A DNA stretch of 64,000 nucleotides from Imbricaverruca yamaguchii (taxonomy: Eukaryota > Arthropoda > Thecostraca > Neoverrucidae): assembly GCA_034440575.1 (NCBI GenBank), contig JAOTOL010001640.1, forward strand, positions 2,271,501 through 2,335,500. The letters run 5' to 3'. The translations under genes and the position numbers were made by a program. Positions within the stretch are counted from its first letter, which is position 1. Each line of letters starts with the position of its first letter. A model generated the notes under the pieces. It had not been told where the DNA came from. It was given only the letters and a program-made list of their open reading frames with translations, and did no database searches. Positions 46,061 through 57,122 of the stretch are shown in pieces.

Positions 46061-46117
46061 TCAGAACGATGGTGATAGATTTGGGGCAAGGCCCTAAACC
46101 TATCACCATCGTTCTGA
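46061..46117. other. 57-bp near-perfect hairpin (27-bp arms, 3-nt loop)
   Basis: TCAGAACGATGGTGATAGAT and following bases (46061-46087) pair with 46091-46117, with two mismatches, around AAG. Both mismatches are A/C or G/T-type, so pairing in RNA from one strand or the other would be nearly complete. Too tight a loop for an ordinary microRNA precursor. Origin unknown. Confidence 0.9.
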
Positions 46118-46237
46118 AGTCAGTGGATTTCTACCCTCTGCCTCGTGTTCAAGTGCTTCCGAAATTGCCGGGAAGTTTTCATGTATAAAATCATTGAATT
46201 TTTCAGATATTTCCGTTTCATAACCCGAAATGGCTGG

Positions 46238-46355
46238 CATACACACACACACACACACATATTATATAAACAAACAAATGTATTATATATATTATATATA
46301 TTATATATATTGTACATTATATATGCATATAATATATTATATATATAATTATTAT
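46238..46355 (+). repeat. (CA)n and (TA)-rich microsatellites
   Basis: (CA)9-10 at 46240-46259, then TATATT repeats to 46350 and an (ATT)n stretch at 46348-46376. Confidence 0.9.
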
Positions 46356-46379
46356 TATTATTGTTATTCTTATTATTGA

Positions 46380-47410
46380 ATATTTCAGTGCAAAATACAT
46401 GAAGTTAATGGAAAGCCCCAAATCGATGCAGGGCATGCTCCATGGTACCCCATGTTAAAAGTCTAAATTATTAGTGGGCAAAGCCAACATTGAGGGGGCA
46501 ATTGCCCTTCAAAAATGTACAAAAAACACGACTAGTTTACACGTATATGAATGAAAAAGTGGACAACAGTCCTGAAAATCAGCTGCAGCTTCCGTAGCTG
46601 CACATGGGTGATAAGTACGTCCTATTCCAACCAGTATAGGTGCCTCCGCCGGAGGCCTAAATATAATGTTGGCGCCTTTTCCACCTTCACCATTTTTACC
46701 ACTTTCCCATGGGGGCACATGCCCCCAGTACCCCACCATTGTTTACGCCCCTGCACCGAGTGGGGAGGAATTATGCTTCAACAATTACCTCTTACTTGCT
46801 CCTACCCCTTCTACCCGGCCGTGATCTTCAGTTGGCCCGTCTCATCATACTGCTACCACCCGTGGCACCACGCGATTCCTGCAGCACTTTACATGAATGC
46901 AGTCAGTGTGGGTCCAAGCGAAAAATTATAGTGTTAGGGAGAATGCGGCTCATATTCGCGGACAAGATTCTTCAAGCTTTCAAATGAACCCCATTTTATC
47001 CTTCTTCGATGGAATTTAAGATCGGAAATATCGTATGGAATACATGGAAGTTTCGCTGGAGCGCCTACGGGACTGGAGCAGTTGTCCAGCCCATATGACG
47101 TCACCGATTTCCAAACAATATTGGATGGCCTCCGGCCTACACTGCGCTTGCTATGAATCGATAACTTACTATATGGCGATATGTGCGAGAGGCTAGCCTC
47201 TGCCGACCGGTGATAAAGCTGTTTGGAAGTTAATATGTAAATAGTGTAAACGTAAATTAACTATAATTTTCACCATAATTATGAGTCATCAATGCATATT
47301 TGTTTACAGTTTTTCAAGTTTGCTATTCTCCAGTGGATGAAAGCATCATTTTATGAAAATAACATACAAAAATACTTCCCAGCTCTGCTCAGGTGAGGCA
47401 CTACTTTAGT
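46380..47410. other. Intergenic DNA, no gene recognised
   Basis: Short frames on both strands (up to 126 codons at 46551-46931) without recognisable family or boundaries. Confidence 0.35.
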
Positions 47411-47413
47411 ACC

Positions 47414-47897
47414 TTACATGGGCCGATCGCCGCTGGCGGTACCCCCACGGAAGCTCTTGAGATGCATCTTGTTCTATGAAAGCTCATTGGGACCGACCCA
47501 AGTATGTGGCAGACAGTCTGATATCAGGTCATCTCATGTGTGGTACAGCATAAATCCTCCCGGTAGAGAATCTTCCTAAGGAGTCCATTTGCTTAGCTTT
47601 TATCATCTTAACCCTCGCCAGTATTCGGCATTTTACTACCTTCGATCGTATATGGGGGGGGGGGGGTACGAACCCTCCCTGGCGATTCGAAACCGTGCAT
47701 GCTACGAAAACGAACCAGGGGCCAAAGTTATAGATCTGGACGAGATCTCGCGATTGGAATTCAGTATGACCTTCTAAGGTCAATGGTTGACCTTTCAAAT
47801 CAGGTCAAAAGTCTAAAATTACTTTTTATTTTCCTAAGAAAATCGGCAGTTATATGGAAACTACTGTCTAAGTATGAACGAAATGTCAGGAAATATG
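47414..47897 (+). repeat. Permuted inverted duplication, copy 1 block P
   Basis: Runs from TTACATGGGCCGATCGCCGC to gaacgaaatgtcaggaaatatg and matches 50280-50761 in reverse complement with few differences. Contains a G homopolymer at about 47656-47668 and AGGTCA/TGACCT half-site clusters. In this copy block P precedes block QR. Confidence 0.92.
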
Positions 47898-48009
47898 CAA
47901 CAACTGCTTGGGATGCTATCCGGACACCCTGTAGGTGCGCTCCCGGATACGTTTAAATGCATTTCACTTTTCGCTTCTTTTGTTTTGCTTGTTCGATGGT
48001 TCTCGACGC

Positions 48010-48165
48010 AATTCATGTACGATCACGGCTAATAGCGCCGCCCACACTATTTCGCCGGTGGGCCGCGGGATTTGGAAATGTCTCGAGTGGTGCGGGTGTT
48101 GAACCCGGAACCTTTGGTACCCAGAGCTCAACACCTTAAACACTCCGTCATCTCCGCCCAAGCAT
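48010..48165 (-). mobile_element. Leu/Ser-type SINE inside block QR, copy 1
   Basis: Same family as 36084-36254 (cacggctaatagcgccgccc body; ccggaacctttggtaccc region; box B GGGTTCAACACC mutated on minus). Present at the same position in block QR of copy 2 (about 51236-51395, plus), so the insertion predates the duplication. Confidence 0.8.
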
Positions 48166-48452
48166 TCAATTTTTCCTGCGATAGCTGAGCAAAATTAGGA
48201 TCCATTGTAAGCAGAGATTCCTTGCGCAGACCTTGAACCCAGACAGCGATCGAAAATTCAACTTGAATACTCTTAATGCTTATATAATATTTAATGCTTA
48301 TATAATACTTAAATGCTTCAATTGAATGCATAAAGTGGGAGATGAGCCGGGTGGTCTGACATGACCGACATGCTCGGCCGCGGCCCCAGTGGTCTCTTCA
48401 CCACCACGCCAGCTGACTGTTGCCGACAACTAGACACAACGGCACGCAGAGG

Positions 48453-48486
48453 GCCGAACCCTGCCCCGGGCGGGGCAGGGTTCGGC
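48453..48486. other. Perfect 15-bp hairpin in block QR
   Basis: GCCGAACCCTGCCCC and its reverse complement flank GGGC. The same hairpin is intact at 50902-50935 in the inverted copy. Confidence 0.92.
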
Positions 48487-48689
48487 GGGCCAGGGCAGGC
48501 GAGAGGGGGGAAGTCCCGTGGGGAGGCGAGACCAAGCCAACTCCGCCAACTGAGCTTCCCGGTCAGGGTGGGTGTACAGGGTATGAAAGTCGCATCTGGT
48601 GGGCTCTTTACCACCCAGGGCTCCATCACATGCTACTTTGCTGTGGATCACGGTACATAATCTATATGTGTAAATACGCATACACACAC

Positions 48690-48885
<196 letters not shown>

Positions 48886-48889
48886 ATAT

Positions 48890-49230
48890 TGAGTTCTGCA
48901 CTCCCGCCTAATCATTAAGTATGTTTGGCTATTATACCGCAGGGGGTGATTTTTTCGCGTAGGAGGTACAGAATGAGAATTCGGTGCTCCTTCGCATGTT
49001 TTATACATTTTTATATTTTAGATGCGTTCGATGAAGAACCCAACGTAGTGTGAAACTGTCCATTATGGTCGAATATTTTTGCAGCGTGACCCTAACTACG
49101 CGTAACTGGAGGTCACCGGAGGTGGTGCTCGTCGTTGGGACTTTCGGTCATGCGAATTTGATCAGCTTTTGTCTGGTGAAGCCACTTGCCGATTGCGTTA
49201 CTTTGATGATTCCATTATGATGTATCACTT
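48890..49230. other. Intergenic DNA, no gene recognised
   Basis: Nothing recognised. Confidence 0.35.
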
Positions 49231-49234
49231 TCGC

Positions 49235-49425
49235 AATGTCTGCAATGCTGTATATACTGATGCGCTAAAGTCTACAATGCATGGACCGGTGCGTCAGTGT
49301 CTATCATGTCCGCAATACTGTACGGACCGGTGCGCTAACGTCTGTAATGTTTGCACCGGTGCGTCAATGTTGTCAATATATGTTGCCACGAACGTCTGCA
49401 ATGTATGTATGGCCCGGTAAGCCAC
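49235..49425 (+). repeat. Degenerate tandem repeat, about 35-40 bp period
   Basis: Recurrent accggtgcg, gtctgcaatgt and atgtctg..atgt elements (gaccggtgcgtcagtgtct, ggaccggtgcgctaacgtct, caccggtgcgtcaatgttg). Confidence 0.6.
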
Positions 49426-49719
49426 AGTGTCGGGAGGTTGTCCCAAATAGCCGTGAAGCCCACTAGGAGATCATGAATCCCATTCTGAGTCCCTCTAAAA
49501 AGCCAATCCAGATCCAAGTTTAGCGAAACGGGAAAGTGGAAATAACATGGAGATGCAAACGGAACGTCATATTGCGCAATTATTCACAAGTCGCATAGTC
49601 ATCCACATACTAGCCCCGTCAAAAAAACCTACTTCTATATTCATTCGACATCCGTTTCTAGCATAGAGCATAATTTACGAATGGTTGTCTGAGATTCCAC
49701 CTTCAAATACTAAACTCTC

Positions 49720-50275
49720 GCCCGTATAGGGGGCCGGGGGCAACCCCCCTTAGGTTTGTTTGTGTATTCTTTCCAAACCGATGGACGGATCGCTCTGAGA
49801 TTTTCAGTACCCTTTCGGGCAACCTTTTGACGACCTTTGGTGAAATTTGTTTTGGAGGTCATATCACGGAGTTATGAGGTCGTAAAGGGGAGCGCCTCCG
49901 ACCAGTTTTTCACAAATACGTGATTAACGCACGTGTTTCTTTGTACGTACTTAGCGCAATTAGGGGCATATAATAAAAAATGCAGATGCCCAGATGGTTA
50001 TCATTGAAAAATAATGTTTTAAAAATCGGTGACGTCGATTGACCTCGGTTGACCTCGTTTGACCTTTCGACCCTTTTTTAAGCTGACCTACGGTAAATTT
50101 TCGTACTTAATTAGAATTCAGCGTCCATTTTTACTATCGGGAACTTTAAACTTCGAAATTGGAACCACTTTCCATAAAGTTGGATATTTGGTGTCACGGA
50201 TTTGACCTCATTTGATCAATGATATATTGGTCAGATCACATCGTGTGACATGTCGTTATGTTCGCAAGATCCAAA
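49720..50275. other. AT-rich sequence with GGGGG/CCCCC hairpin and many GACCT motifs
   Basis: A ccgggggcaacccccc fold at 49735-49752 precedes sequence with repeated ttgacctc (gattgacctcggttgacctc, gtttgacctttcgaccc). It resembles the non-coding body of DNA elements, but no second copy or ends were found. Confidence 0.4.
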
Positions 50276-50279
50276 TAAA

Positions 50280-50761
50280 CATATTTCCTGACATTTCGTT
50301 CATACTTAGACAGTAGTTTCCATATAACTGCCGATTTTCTTAGGAAAATAAAAAGTAATTTTAGACTTTTGACCTGATTTGAAAGGTCAACCATTGACCT
50401 TAGAAGGTCATACTGAATTCCAATCGCGAGATCTCGTCCAGATCTATGACTTTGGCCCCTGGTTCGTTTTCGTAGCATGCACGGTTTGGAATCGCCAGGG
50501 AGGGTTCGTTTCCCCCCCCCCATATACGATCGAAGGTAGTAAAATGCCGAATACTGGCGAGGGTTAAGATGATAAAAGCTAAGCAAATGGACTCCTTAGG
50601 AAGATTCTCTACCGGGAGGATTTATGCTGTACCACACATGAGATGACCTGATATCAGACTGTCTGCCACATACTTGGGTCGGTCCCAATGAGCTTTCATA
50701 GAACAAGATGCATCTCAAGAGCTTTCGTGGGGGTACCGCCAGCGGCGATCGGCCCATGTAA
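50280..50761 (-). repeat. Permuted inverted duplication, copy 2 block P
   Basis: Reverse complement of 47414-47897. On the plus strand it lies immediately before block QR of copy 2, joined without extra bases at 50761/50762. In element orientation the order is therefore QR then P. Confidence 0.92.
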
Positions 50762-51496
50762 ATGGAGCCCTGGGTGGTAAAGAGCCCACCAGATGCGACT
50801 TTCATGCCCTGTACACCCACCCTGACCGGGAAGCTCAGTTGGCGGAGTTGGCTTGGTCTCGCCTCCTCGCGGGACTTCCCCCCTCTCGCCTGCCCTGGCC
50901 CGCCGAACCCTGCCCCGCCCGGGGCAGGGTTCGGCCCTCTGCGTGCCGTTGTGTCTAGTTGTCGGCAACAGTCAGCTGGCGTGGTGGTGAAGACACCACT
51001 GGGGCCGCGGCCGAGCATGTCGGTCATGTCAGACCATCGACACCCGGCTCATCTCCCACTTTATGCATTCTATTGAAGCATTTAAGTATTATATAAGCAT
51101 TAAATATTATATAAGCATTAAGAGTATTCAAGTTGAATTTTCGATCGCTGTCTGGGTTCAAGGTCTGCGCAAGGAATCTCTGCTTACAATGGATCTTAAT
51201 TTTGCTCAGCTATCGCAGAAAAATTAAATGCGGGGGCGGAGATGACAGAGTGTTTAAGGTGTTCAGCTCTGGGTACCAAAGGCTCCGGGTTCAACAACCC
51301 GCACCACTCGAGACATTTCCAAATCCCGCGGCCCACCGGCGAAATAGTGTGGGCGGCGCTATTAGCCGTGATCGTACATGAATTGCGTCGAGAACCATCG
51401 AACAAGCAAAACAAAGCAAGCGAAAGAGTGAAATGCATTTAAACGTATCCGGGAGCGCACCACAGGGTTTTCCGGATAACATCCCAAGCAGTTGTT
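50762..51496 (-). repeat. Permuted inverted duplication, copy 2 block QR
   Basis: Reverse complement of 47899-48626, including the SINE (plus strand here, about 51236-51395) and the hairpin at 50902-50935. Its outer edge (gttgttcggatagcgcacc) carries a direct repeat of an internal ggagcgcacc segment. Confidence 0.92.
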
Positions 51497-51499
51497 CGG

Positions 51500-52720
51500 A
51501 TAGCGCACCTCCCCGTTAATTTTCGACTTCAAGAAAGCTGAATTTTCAAAAATTCCCCTATCCTAGCATATCTTTCGCACACTGGCACACTCAAGCATTC
51601 AGCTAGGAAGCGGCGATATCAAAATACACATAAATCCTTCTATCCAAAGATTTAGTTTTGGTTTCGATTCCCGGTGTCACAAATGTCTCCAGATTGTTCG
51701 AAATGGAGCAACCATGGCATCCTTAGCCAACTCCCCTGGATGCGCCATTGCTTCCGCTGTCCTTGCTTGGGCCATTGCCAATTAAAAATATCAAGACATT
51801 GACATCATTTCGCTGCTCGATCCAAATAAGATATTGAGTTTTCCAATTCATGACATCATTTGCTGAGGCTGTCTGACAATTCTCAAACAATAAATAGCAT
51901 GGAAGAATGGTGTGTACTTTCCTGGTTCGCCAAGACCATTTCCCTGTACAGTTCATGACGCTATGGTGGCCTTGTGTGGCAGCTAAAAATACAAATAAAC
52001 TGAAAATTTACAAGTTGCCAACTACGGAACATAGAAACCGCATTAATCCGTTGGCCGAGGTGTATATGCCCGAACTTTCGCGACCGGTGCCACCACCAAT
52101 CGAAGAATACTGTTAGTGAGTGAAGGCTCGCCGAAGCTCAATGTGCACTCACGGTACTTATTGCGCATGGAAGCACTTAATTCAAGGCTGGTGCTTCCAA
52201 TAATAAGCATAAACCTGCCGACTATCCGAAGCGCTCGATAGTGATCGCATACTTTCCAGAAGGCGCAGCACTACAGGAACCCGTCCGCCAAATTCAAATG
52301 CTCGTCCAAAGCGGCATTGCGAATTCCGATGTGTGTCCGATACGGCCGCTGATGGAGCGGTCGCTGTATGCTGACGCCGATATCACCATCGCCCCGGCAC
52401 CGTTGCACGTGCGCTTTCACCGATAAAGAGCGTCGGCCACGACGCGCATGGGCATGGCGCATCAACAATGCAAGCATTTGCATTTAGCTCGTCATGACGC
52501 CCAACGCATGTCATTCTGCAGGCGGTCGCGGACGGCCTGCACATGTCGAGGCTGGTGCACGCTTGCAGGCAGCTGCAGACGGCCTGCATATGTTGAGGCC
52601 GGAGCGCGTTTCTGGTCCGGCGGTGAGCCGGCGACATTCGGCGCGTGACGATACACTCGGCAGCGGACGCGTCGCATGGCAGTTGGCGCCGACACCGCAT
52701 CCGGTCGGGGCGGGCTCAGC
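51500..52720. other. Intergenic DNA, no gene recognised
   Basis: A loose duplication (gacggcctgcacatgtcgag, gacggcctgcatatgttgag) occurs at 52528-52600, otherwise only short frames. Confidence 0.4.
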
Positions 52721-52724
52721 ACCA

Positions 52725-53243
52725 TGTCGGTGTCCCGCCGACATAAAGCCGGAGCGGGGCCGGCGTTGTGTTGGTGTCCTGCCGACATACAGTCGGAGCG
52801 GGGACGGCGTTATGTTGGTGTCCTGTCGACATAAGTCGGAGCGGGGCCGCGCTTGATGGTGTTGCCGACATAAAGCCGGGCGGGGCGGCGTTGTTGTGTC
52901 CTGCCGACTAAAGTCGGGCGGGGCCAGCGCTACGATGGTGTCCTGCCGACATAAAGTCGGGGGGCCAGGTTGTTGGTGTCCTGCCGACATAAAGTCGGAG
53001 CGGGGCCAGCGTTATGTTGGTGTCCTGCCGACATAAAGTCGGGCGGGCCAGCGTTATGTTGGTGTCCTGCCGACATAAAGTCGGAGCGGGGCCAGCGTTA
53101 TGTTGGTGTCCTGCCGACATAAAGTCGGAGCGGGGCCAGCGTTATGTTGGTGTCCTGCCGACATAAAGTCGGAGCGGGGCCAGCGTTATGTTGGTGTCCT
53201 GCCGACATAAAGTCGGAACGGGACCAGCGTTATGTTGCTGTCC
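52725..53243 (+). repeat. 44-bp minisatellite, about 12 units
   Basis: Unit has GGTGTCCTGCCGACATAAAG then tcggagcggggccagcgt. Each unit contains a small palindrome CCGACataaaGTCGG. Earlier units are diverged or shortened and later units nearly identical. It directly abuts the foldback-like element FB2. Confidence 0.95.
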
Positions 53244-53247
53244 TGCC

Positions 53248-54028
53248 GGTAACCGGACAAATGTACGTAAAGCAAATGTACGTATGGCAGATGTACGTAC
53301 GCAAATATACGCAAGCAAATGTACGTAAGCATATATGCACGTATGGCAAATGTACGTAAGCGCAGATGTACGTATGGCTAATGTACGTAAGTGCAAATGT
53401 ACATATGGCAAATGTACGTATGCGCAAAAGTACGTATGCGCAAATGCACGTAAGCGCAAATGTACGTATGCGCAAATGCACCGAAGAGCAAATGTACGGA
53501 TGGCATATTCAGCTAACTAAATGTGCTTAAACGCAAATGCACGAAATCCTAAATGTATGCACATTGGCTCATACGTACATTTCCTCTTGCATTCTTTTAC
53601 GTTTAGGTACTGTTGCGCTGACGTACATTTGCTCTCACGTGCTTTTGTCCTTAAGTACATTTGTTCTTACGTACTCTAGCGCTTACGTACATTTGCGTTT
53701 ACATACTTTTGCGCTTGCGTACATTTGCGCTTACGTACTTGTGTGCATACGTGCATCTGCGCTTACGTACTTTTGCGCATACGTGCATTTGTCATACGTA
53801 CATTTGACATACGTACATCTGACATACGTACATCTGACATACGTACATCTGACATACGTACATCTGACATACGTACATCTGACATACGTACATCTGACAT
53901 ACGTACATCTACGCTTACGTACAATTGTCATACGCACATTTGCGCTTACGTACATTTGCTTACGTACATTTGCTTACGTACATCTGCCATATGTACATTT
54001 GTCCTTACGTACATTTGTCCTAGAATCG
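53248..54028. mobile_element. Foldback-like element, copy FB2 (most complete)
   Basis: Starts GGTAACCGGACAAATGTACG and ends TACATTTGTCCTAGAATC, so the outer CGGACAAATGTACGTAA and TTACGTACATTTGTCCT form a terminal inverted repeat. Left arm 53248-53522 uses the AAATGTACGTAAGCGC orientation. The centre 53523-53620 (gtgcttaaacgc, TTTTACGTTTAGGTACTGTT) is shared with FB1. The right arm 53620-54028 uses the inverse orientation and includes eight near-identical tacatctgacatacg units. No coding sequence. Confidence 0.85.
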
Positions 54029-54044
54029 TCCTGTTGACATCCGG

Positions 54045-54227
54045 TCAGCGATGGGTCAGCATCATGTTGCGAATTCTGAGGTGTGTTCGACACAGCTTGG
54101 CTATCATTTTCCATTGGATGAACCGGAGTGGAACCTCCATTCCCACATACTTTAGAGGGAACTCTTCGATTATCAACTTCTTGTGTAGCTCAAAGTTGTC
54201 GGCGTAATGTAGTAGATGAACATGCAA
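54045..54227 (-). pseudogene. Possible reverse-transcriptase fragment
   Basis: A 60-codon minus frame contains LLHYADN (like a degenerate YADD box), then FPLKYVGME, RFIQWK and AKLCRTHLRIRNMM. This resembles the region after the catalytic box of Jockey/CR1-type LINE RTs (KYLG... and a following helix). The distance between the two parts is far too short, implying a deletion or chance. Low confidence. Confidence 0.25.
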
Positions 54228-54467
54228 AGTGGCAAATCAGTCAAATTCCCCAACTGAACAAGTTTGACTGACTTAAAATATACAACAACCGAAACAATGA
54301 TCAATGATCATATTGGCTGCATTACCTCGAACCAGCGACCATTTGTTTTCCCGTCCCCAAACGCCAAACAATGGCCGCCGTGCCGGGTCGAGCGCGCGCG
54401 GCGACCGAACCGCACGCGGCGCCCAGGACCGGTGGGATATTTTGGTACCGGGCCATATCTCGAAAAT

Positions 54468-54667
54468 GGTAATCGGACAAATGTACGTAAAGCAAATGTA
54501 CGTATGGGAGATGTACGTGCGCAAATGTACGTAAGCAAATGTACGTAAGCGCAGATGTACGTATGGCAATTGTACGTAAGCGCAGATGTGCATATGGATA
54601 ATGTACGTAAGCGCAAATGTATGTATGGCAAATGCACGTATGCGCAAATGTACGTATGCGCAAATGC
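54468..54667 (+). mobile_element. Foldback-like element, copy FB3 (left arm only)
   Basis: Starts GGTAATCGGACAAATGTACG and consists of about 12 units in left-arm orientation, ending gcgcaaatgcacc. ACCGGGCCATATCT occurs at 54447-54460 and again at 54668-54681 immediately after the array, a candidate target duplication or the sign of a slippage event. Confidence 0.75.
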
Positions 54668-54689
54668 ACCGGGCCATATCTAAAAAACG

Positions 54690-55240
54690 ACTAAATATGA
54701 CTACTTACTTTTTCACAGCTTTGTACTTGTTCAATTAGATGACTGTTGACCATAAATAATCGAAATTGCTCGGCGAATTATGTACCCGGTCCCTCACCGA
54801 CTAATCGTACTTTGACGATTTCGGTGTGGGCGGAACACAAATATAAACAGTTGTAACTATAGGATTGTGTTTCCGTCGTCAGTTGATTCTCGTTCGGTAA
54901 TGAAATAATGTCGCAGAAGCCCTCTGATGATGTAGCCACGGGTGGAGAATAATGCATTACAGCAAGTGTTATTGCAACGCCTGCATTCATTGATACATTG
55001 CAATTCTACTTGACAACACTAACGTATCTGGTTACACAATCGATCAAACTAGAAATGGCAACTGTGTTTTTGGTGATGATCTTCCGCATACGGTTGTCGT
55101 TCTTCACGCTGCCACAGCGCTGTGATGTGTGCCGGTTATGGCATGGTGAACACTCGAGGGCGATAGTAGCTACCCAGAAGACGGGCAGTTGAAGGTCATC
55201 GAAGACATTTTTTCTTCAGCAAAAGTTCCGCTGAGCCCGC
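54690..55240 (+). repeat. Segmental duplication, unit 1 left part
   Basis: Closely matches 61272-61823 (gctttgtacttgttcaatta, gtttccgtcgtc, tggtgatgatcttccgcata, cagcaaaagttccgc). No gene recognised, although several frames are conserved between copies at DNA level. Confidence 0.9.
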
Positions 55241-56590
55241 CGCCGCAGGGCGACGGCTCGTTGTTACCCGTCGTTCTACCACGGCACGTGGTTACGGCTG
55301 GGGGAGCGACAAGTGTGGGGGATGTGTTTCTTTTGTCTGCCGTGAGTAATATGCCATTGGAGAATGCTGAAATTGTGGCGTGAGACTGGGAAGGAAGACA
55401 GTATGAATTTCCTGGGAGAAAGACGGCCGTTTCGCTTTGCGAACGTTCCAGCAGGGTATAAAATAAATGAAGAATATATAGATTGGGCTGAGGGTGCAAT
55501 ATGCCATGAACGGGGAAGTGATCGCTAAAAGTGGGGATGGGTTACACGTGTCAAAAGAGGCGGGATGAGAGAAGCCGAAGCCAGATAAATGCTAACGACA
55601 GATGTACAGAAGGGGCGAAGTCTGTTGTCGGTGGGTGTTCAGTCATTGAAAAAGACCACGTTGTGGGTGTTGAGGAGTGTTTTAGCGTGAATGGGGGGAG
55701 GCAGTGGCGCCGGCGAGGGCAGCGGCGCGTGGGGACGCCGGGTGGGGCACAGAATGAGCAGGGATGGAAGGAAAGCGTGGGCTCGGCGTGCTTGGGCTGG
55801 AGGGGAGGAGGGCAAAGAGCGAGCGACCGCCTGGACCGGGGTCGGCCAGAGTGGTCGTAGGAAGGATATTTCCAGACAGAGGGCTGCCTCTACGAAACGA
55901 GCGGGGCTGGGGGATGGGCAGACAGTTGGCGCTGTCGCTCTTTTGCAGTCAGCCAGAACGGACAGCGGGGGGGGGGGGGGCTGCGCGGTAGGGCTAATCG
56001 GCATCGCGGTGCGCTGTGGGGTGGCTGTCAGCGCGGCAGCCTCCCCACAGCACATCTGGTTGCGGACCTGGTTCCCCACCTGGTTGCGGACACGGCAGAT
56101 GCCTCTAACGGCGAAGGACCGGCTCTAACCTCTGGGGAGCGATGGCACATAAACACTGACGAGCTGGCTGCCGATACAGCTCGGTTCACGACGACGCCAG
56201 ACAGCGCCATTTCGAGAAGGCTGAACCTTCCAACGGCTGAAGGGCCGTGGGAGGGGACTTGCGGCGACTAATCCGACGAGCAAATTACTGGTGGAGGGGA
56301 GCTAATCCGGGGAACAGCCTGTTACTAGGCCGAGTGACGGAAGTCATCGGGGAGGAGGAGCTTCCGGTAAGTGCCTTAAGAAGGGCACCTATGGTGCTGC
56401 TGGAGTTGATGGGTAGGACCTGTTTCTCCACCTGGTTGCGGACACGGCAGATGCCGCCGTGGTGGCCGTACTTTTGTAAAAAGCCACAGCGCGTGGGTGG
56501 CAGGGTTCAGGGGCGGCATGGGTACCGCAGGCAGCCAGTGTGTGAATGGGTCGATGGGGCCAGCGTCCGGAAGGCATCTTGAGTGGCGGA
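55240..56590. other. GC-rich sequence present only in unit 1 of the duplication
   Basis: Missing from the 61.8 kb copy. Includes a G homopolymer (about 55967-55980), two copies of a gttgcggacacggcagatgc segment (56072-56102 and 56429-56455) and one copy of the 300-bp repeat (56122-56408). Overlapping GC-rich frames are not convincing genes. Confidence 0.45.
56122..56408 (+). repeat. 300-bp repeat, copy 1
   Basis: Begins GGCTCTAACCTCTGGGGAGC and ends agaagggcacctatggtgct. It recurs at 57240-57541 and 62278-62583 with few changes. Non-coding. Confidence 0.88.
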
Positions 56591-56594
56591 CTCG

Positions 56595-57122
56595 GGGACG
56601 TGACGGAGCGGCGCTCGAGGCGGACGACCTCGCATGCCCCCTGTGAGGTCAACTTCTCCAGGAGCTCGACATCCGGGAGGTGAGCCAGTTCGGTAGCGAA
56701 GACCGTCACGAACGTGTTGTTGAGGTTGTCGGCGACGACCACCTCAACGGCAAAGGACAGGAAGTGACTCAGTGTGAGCAGGGCCCTGACTTGGCTGGGC
56801 TCGCGCACTCTGAGCAGCAGTGCGCCCGACCTGATGGTCCTGGCCGGATGGCCACCCCAGTCCAGAAGTTCAGTTCATAGCGAAGGCGAAGGCGGACGTG
56901 TGGTTCCGGGTCTCCTCCGTCCTGGCGGCTAGCACGCAGGATTCCCCGTCGGGAGGGTCTCGGGGTAGGGTTGACCGGGCTCCAAGGTGTGCCCGGCGTG
57001 CCCCCCCCCCGTCGGGGAGTCCCCTGGCATTCCGGGGTGAGTGGTGAGTAGGCGACGGTGCGCGAGGGCACCCAGAAGGTGTGCAAACAAGATATGCACA
57101 CTGAAGGGGCGCTACACGGCAA
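56595..57122 (-). pseudogene. Broken LINE ORF1 (gag-like) sequence
   Basis: On the minus strand about 56604-56830 reads SGALLLRVREPSQVRALL, then NLNNTFVTVFATELAHL, then VELLEKLTSQGACEVVRLER. This matches the RRM-like gag domain of Jockey/CR1-type LINE ORF1 proteins, which typically have SGDLLVEV...A..LL, LN...GVV, then E..L..QGV..VRRI. A frame change is needed near 56830 to join the upstream part, and no zinc knuckles follow. Not functional. A truncated second copy is at 61723-62166. Confidence 0.5.

Larger units (their letters stand above)
47899..48626 (+). repeat. Permuted inverted duplication, copy 1 block QR (contains a SINE)
   Basis: Runs from AACAACTGCTTGGGATG to ggctccat and matches 50762-51496 in reverse complement. 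It includes a Leu/Ser-type SINE at about 48010-48165 (minus) and a GC-rich part with the 15-bp-arm hairpin at 48453-48486. Short frames are not genes. Confidence 0.92.

Noticed and set aside
55691..56128. 145-codon GC-rich frame at 55.7 kb and its minus-strand partner
   Set aside because: Both strands are open over the same stretch, composition is low complexity, and the segment is missing from the paralogous unit.
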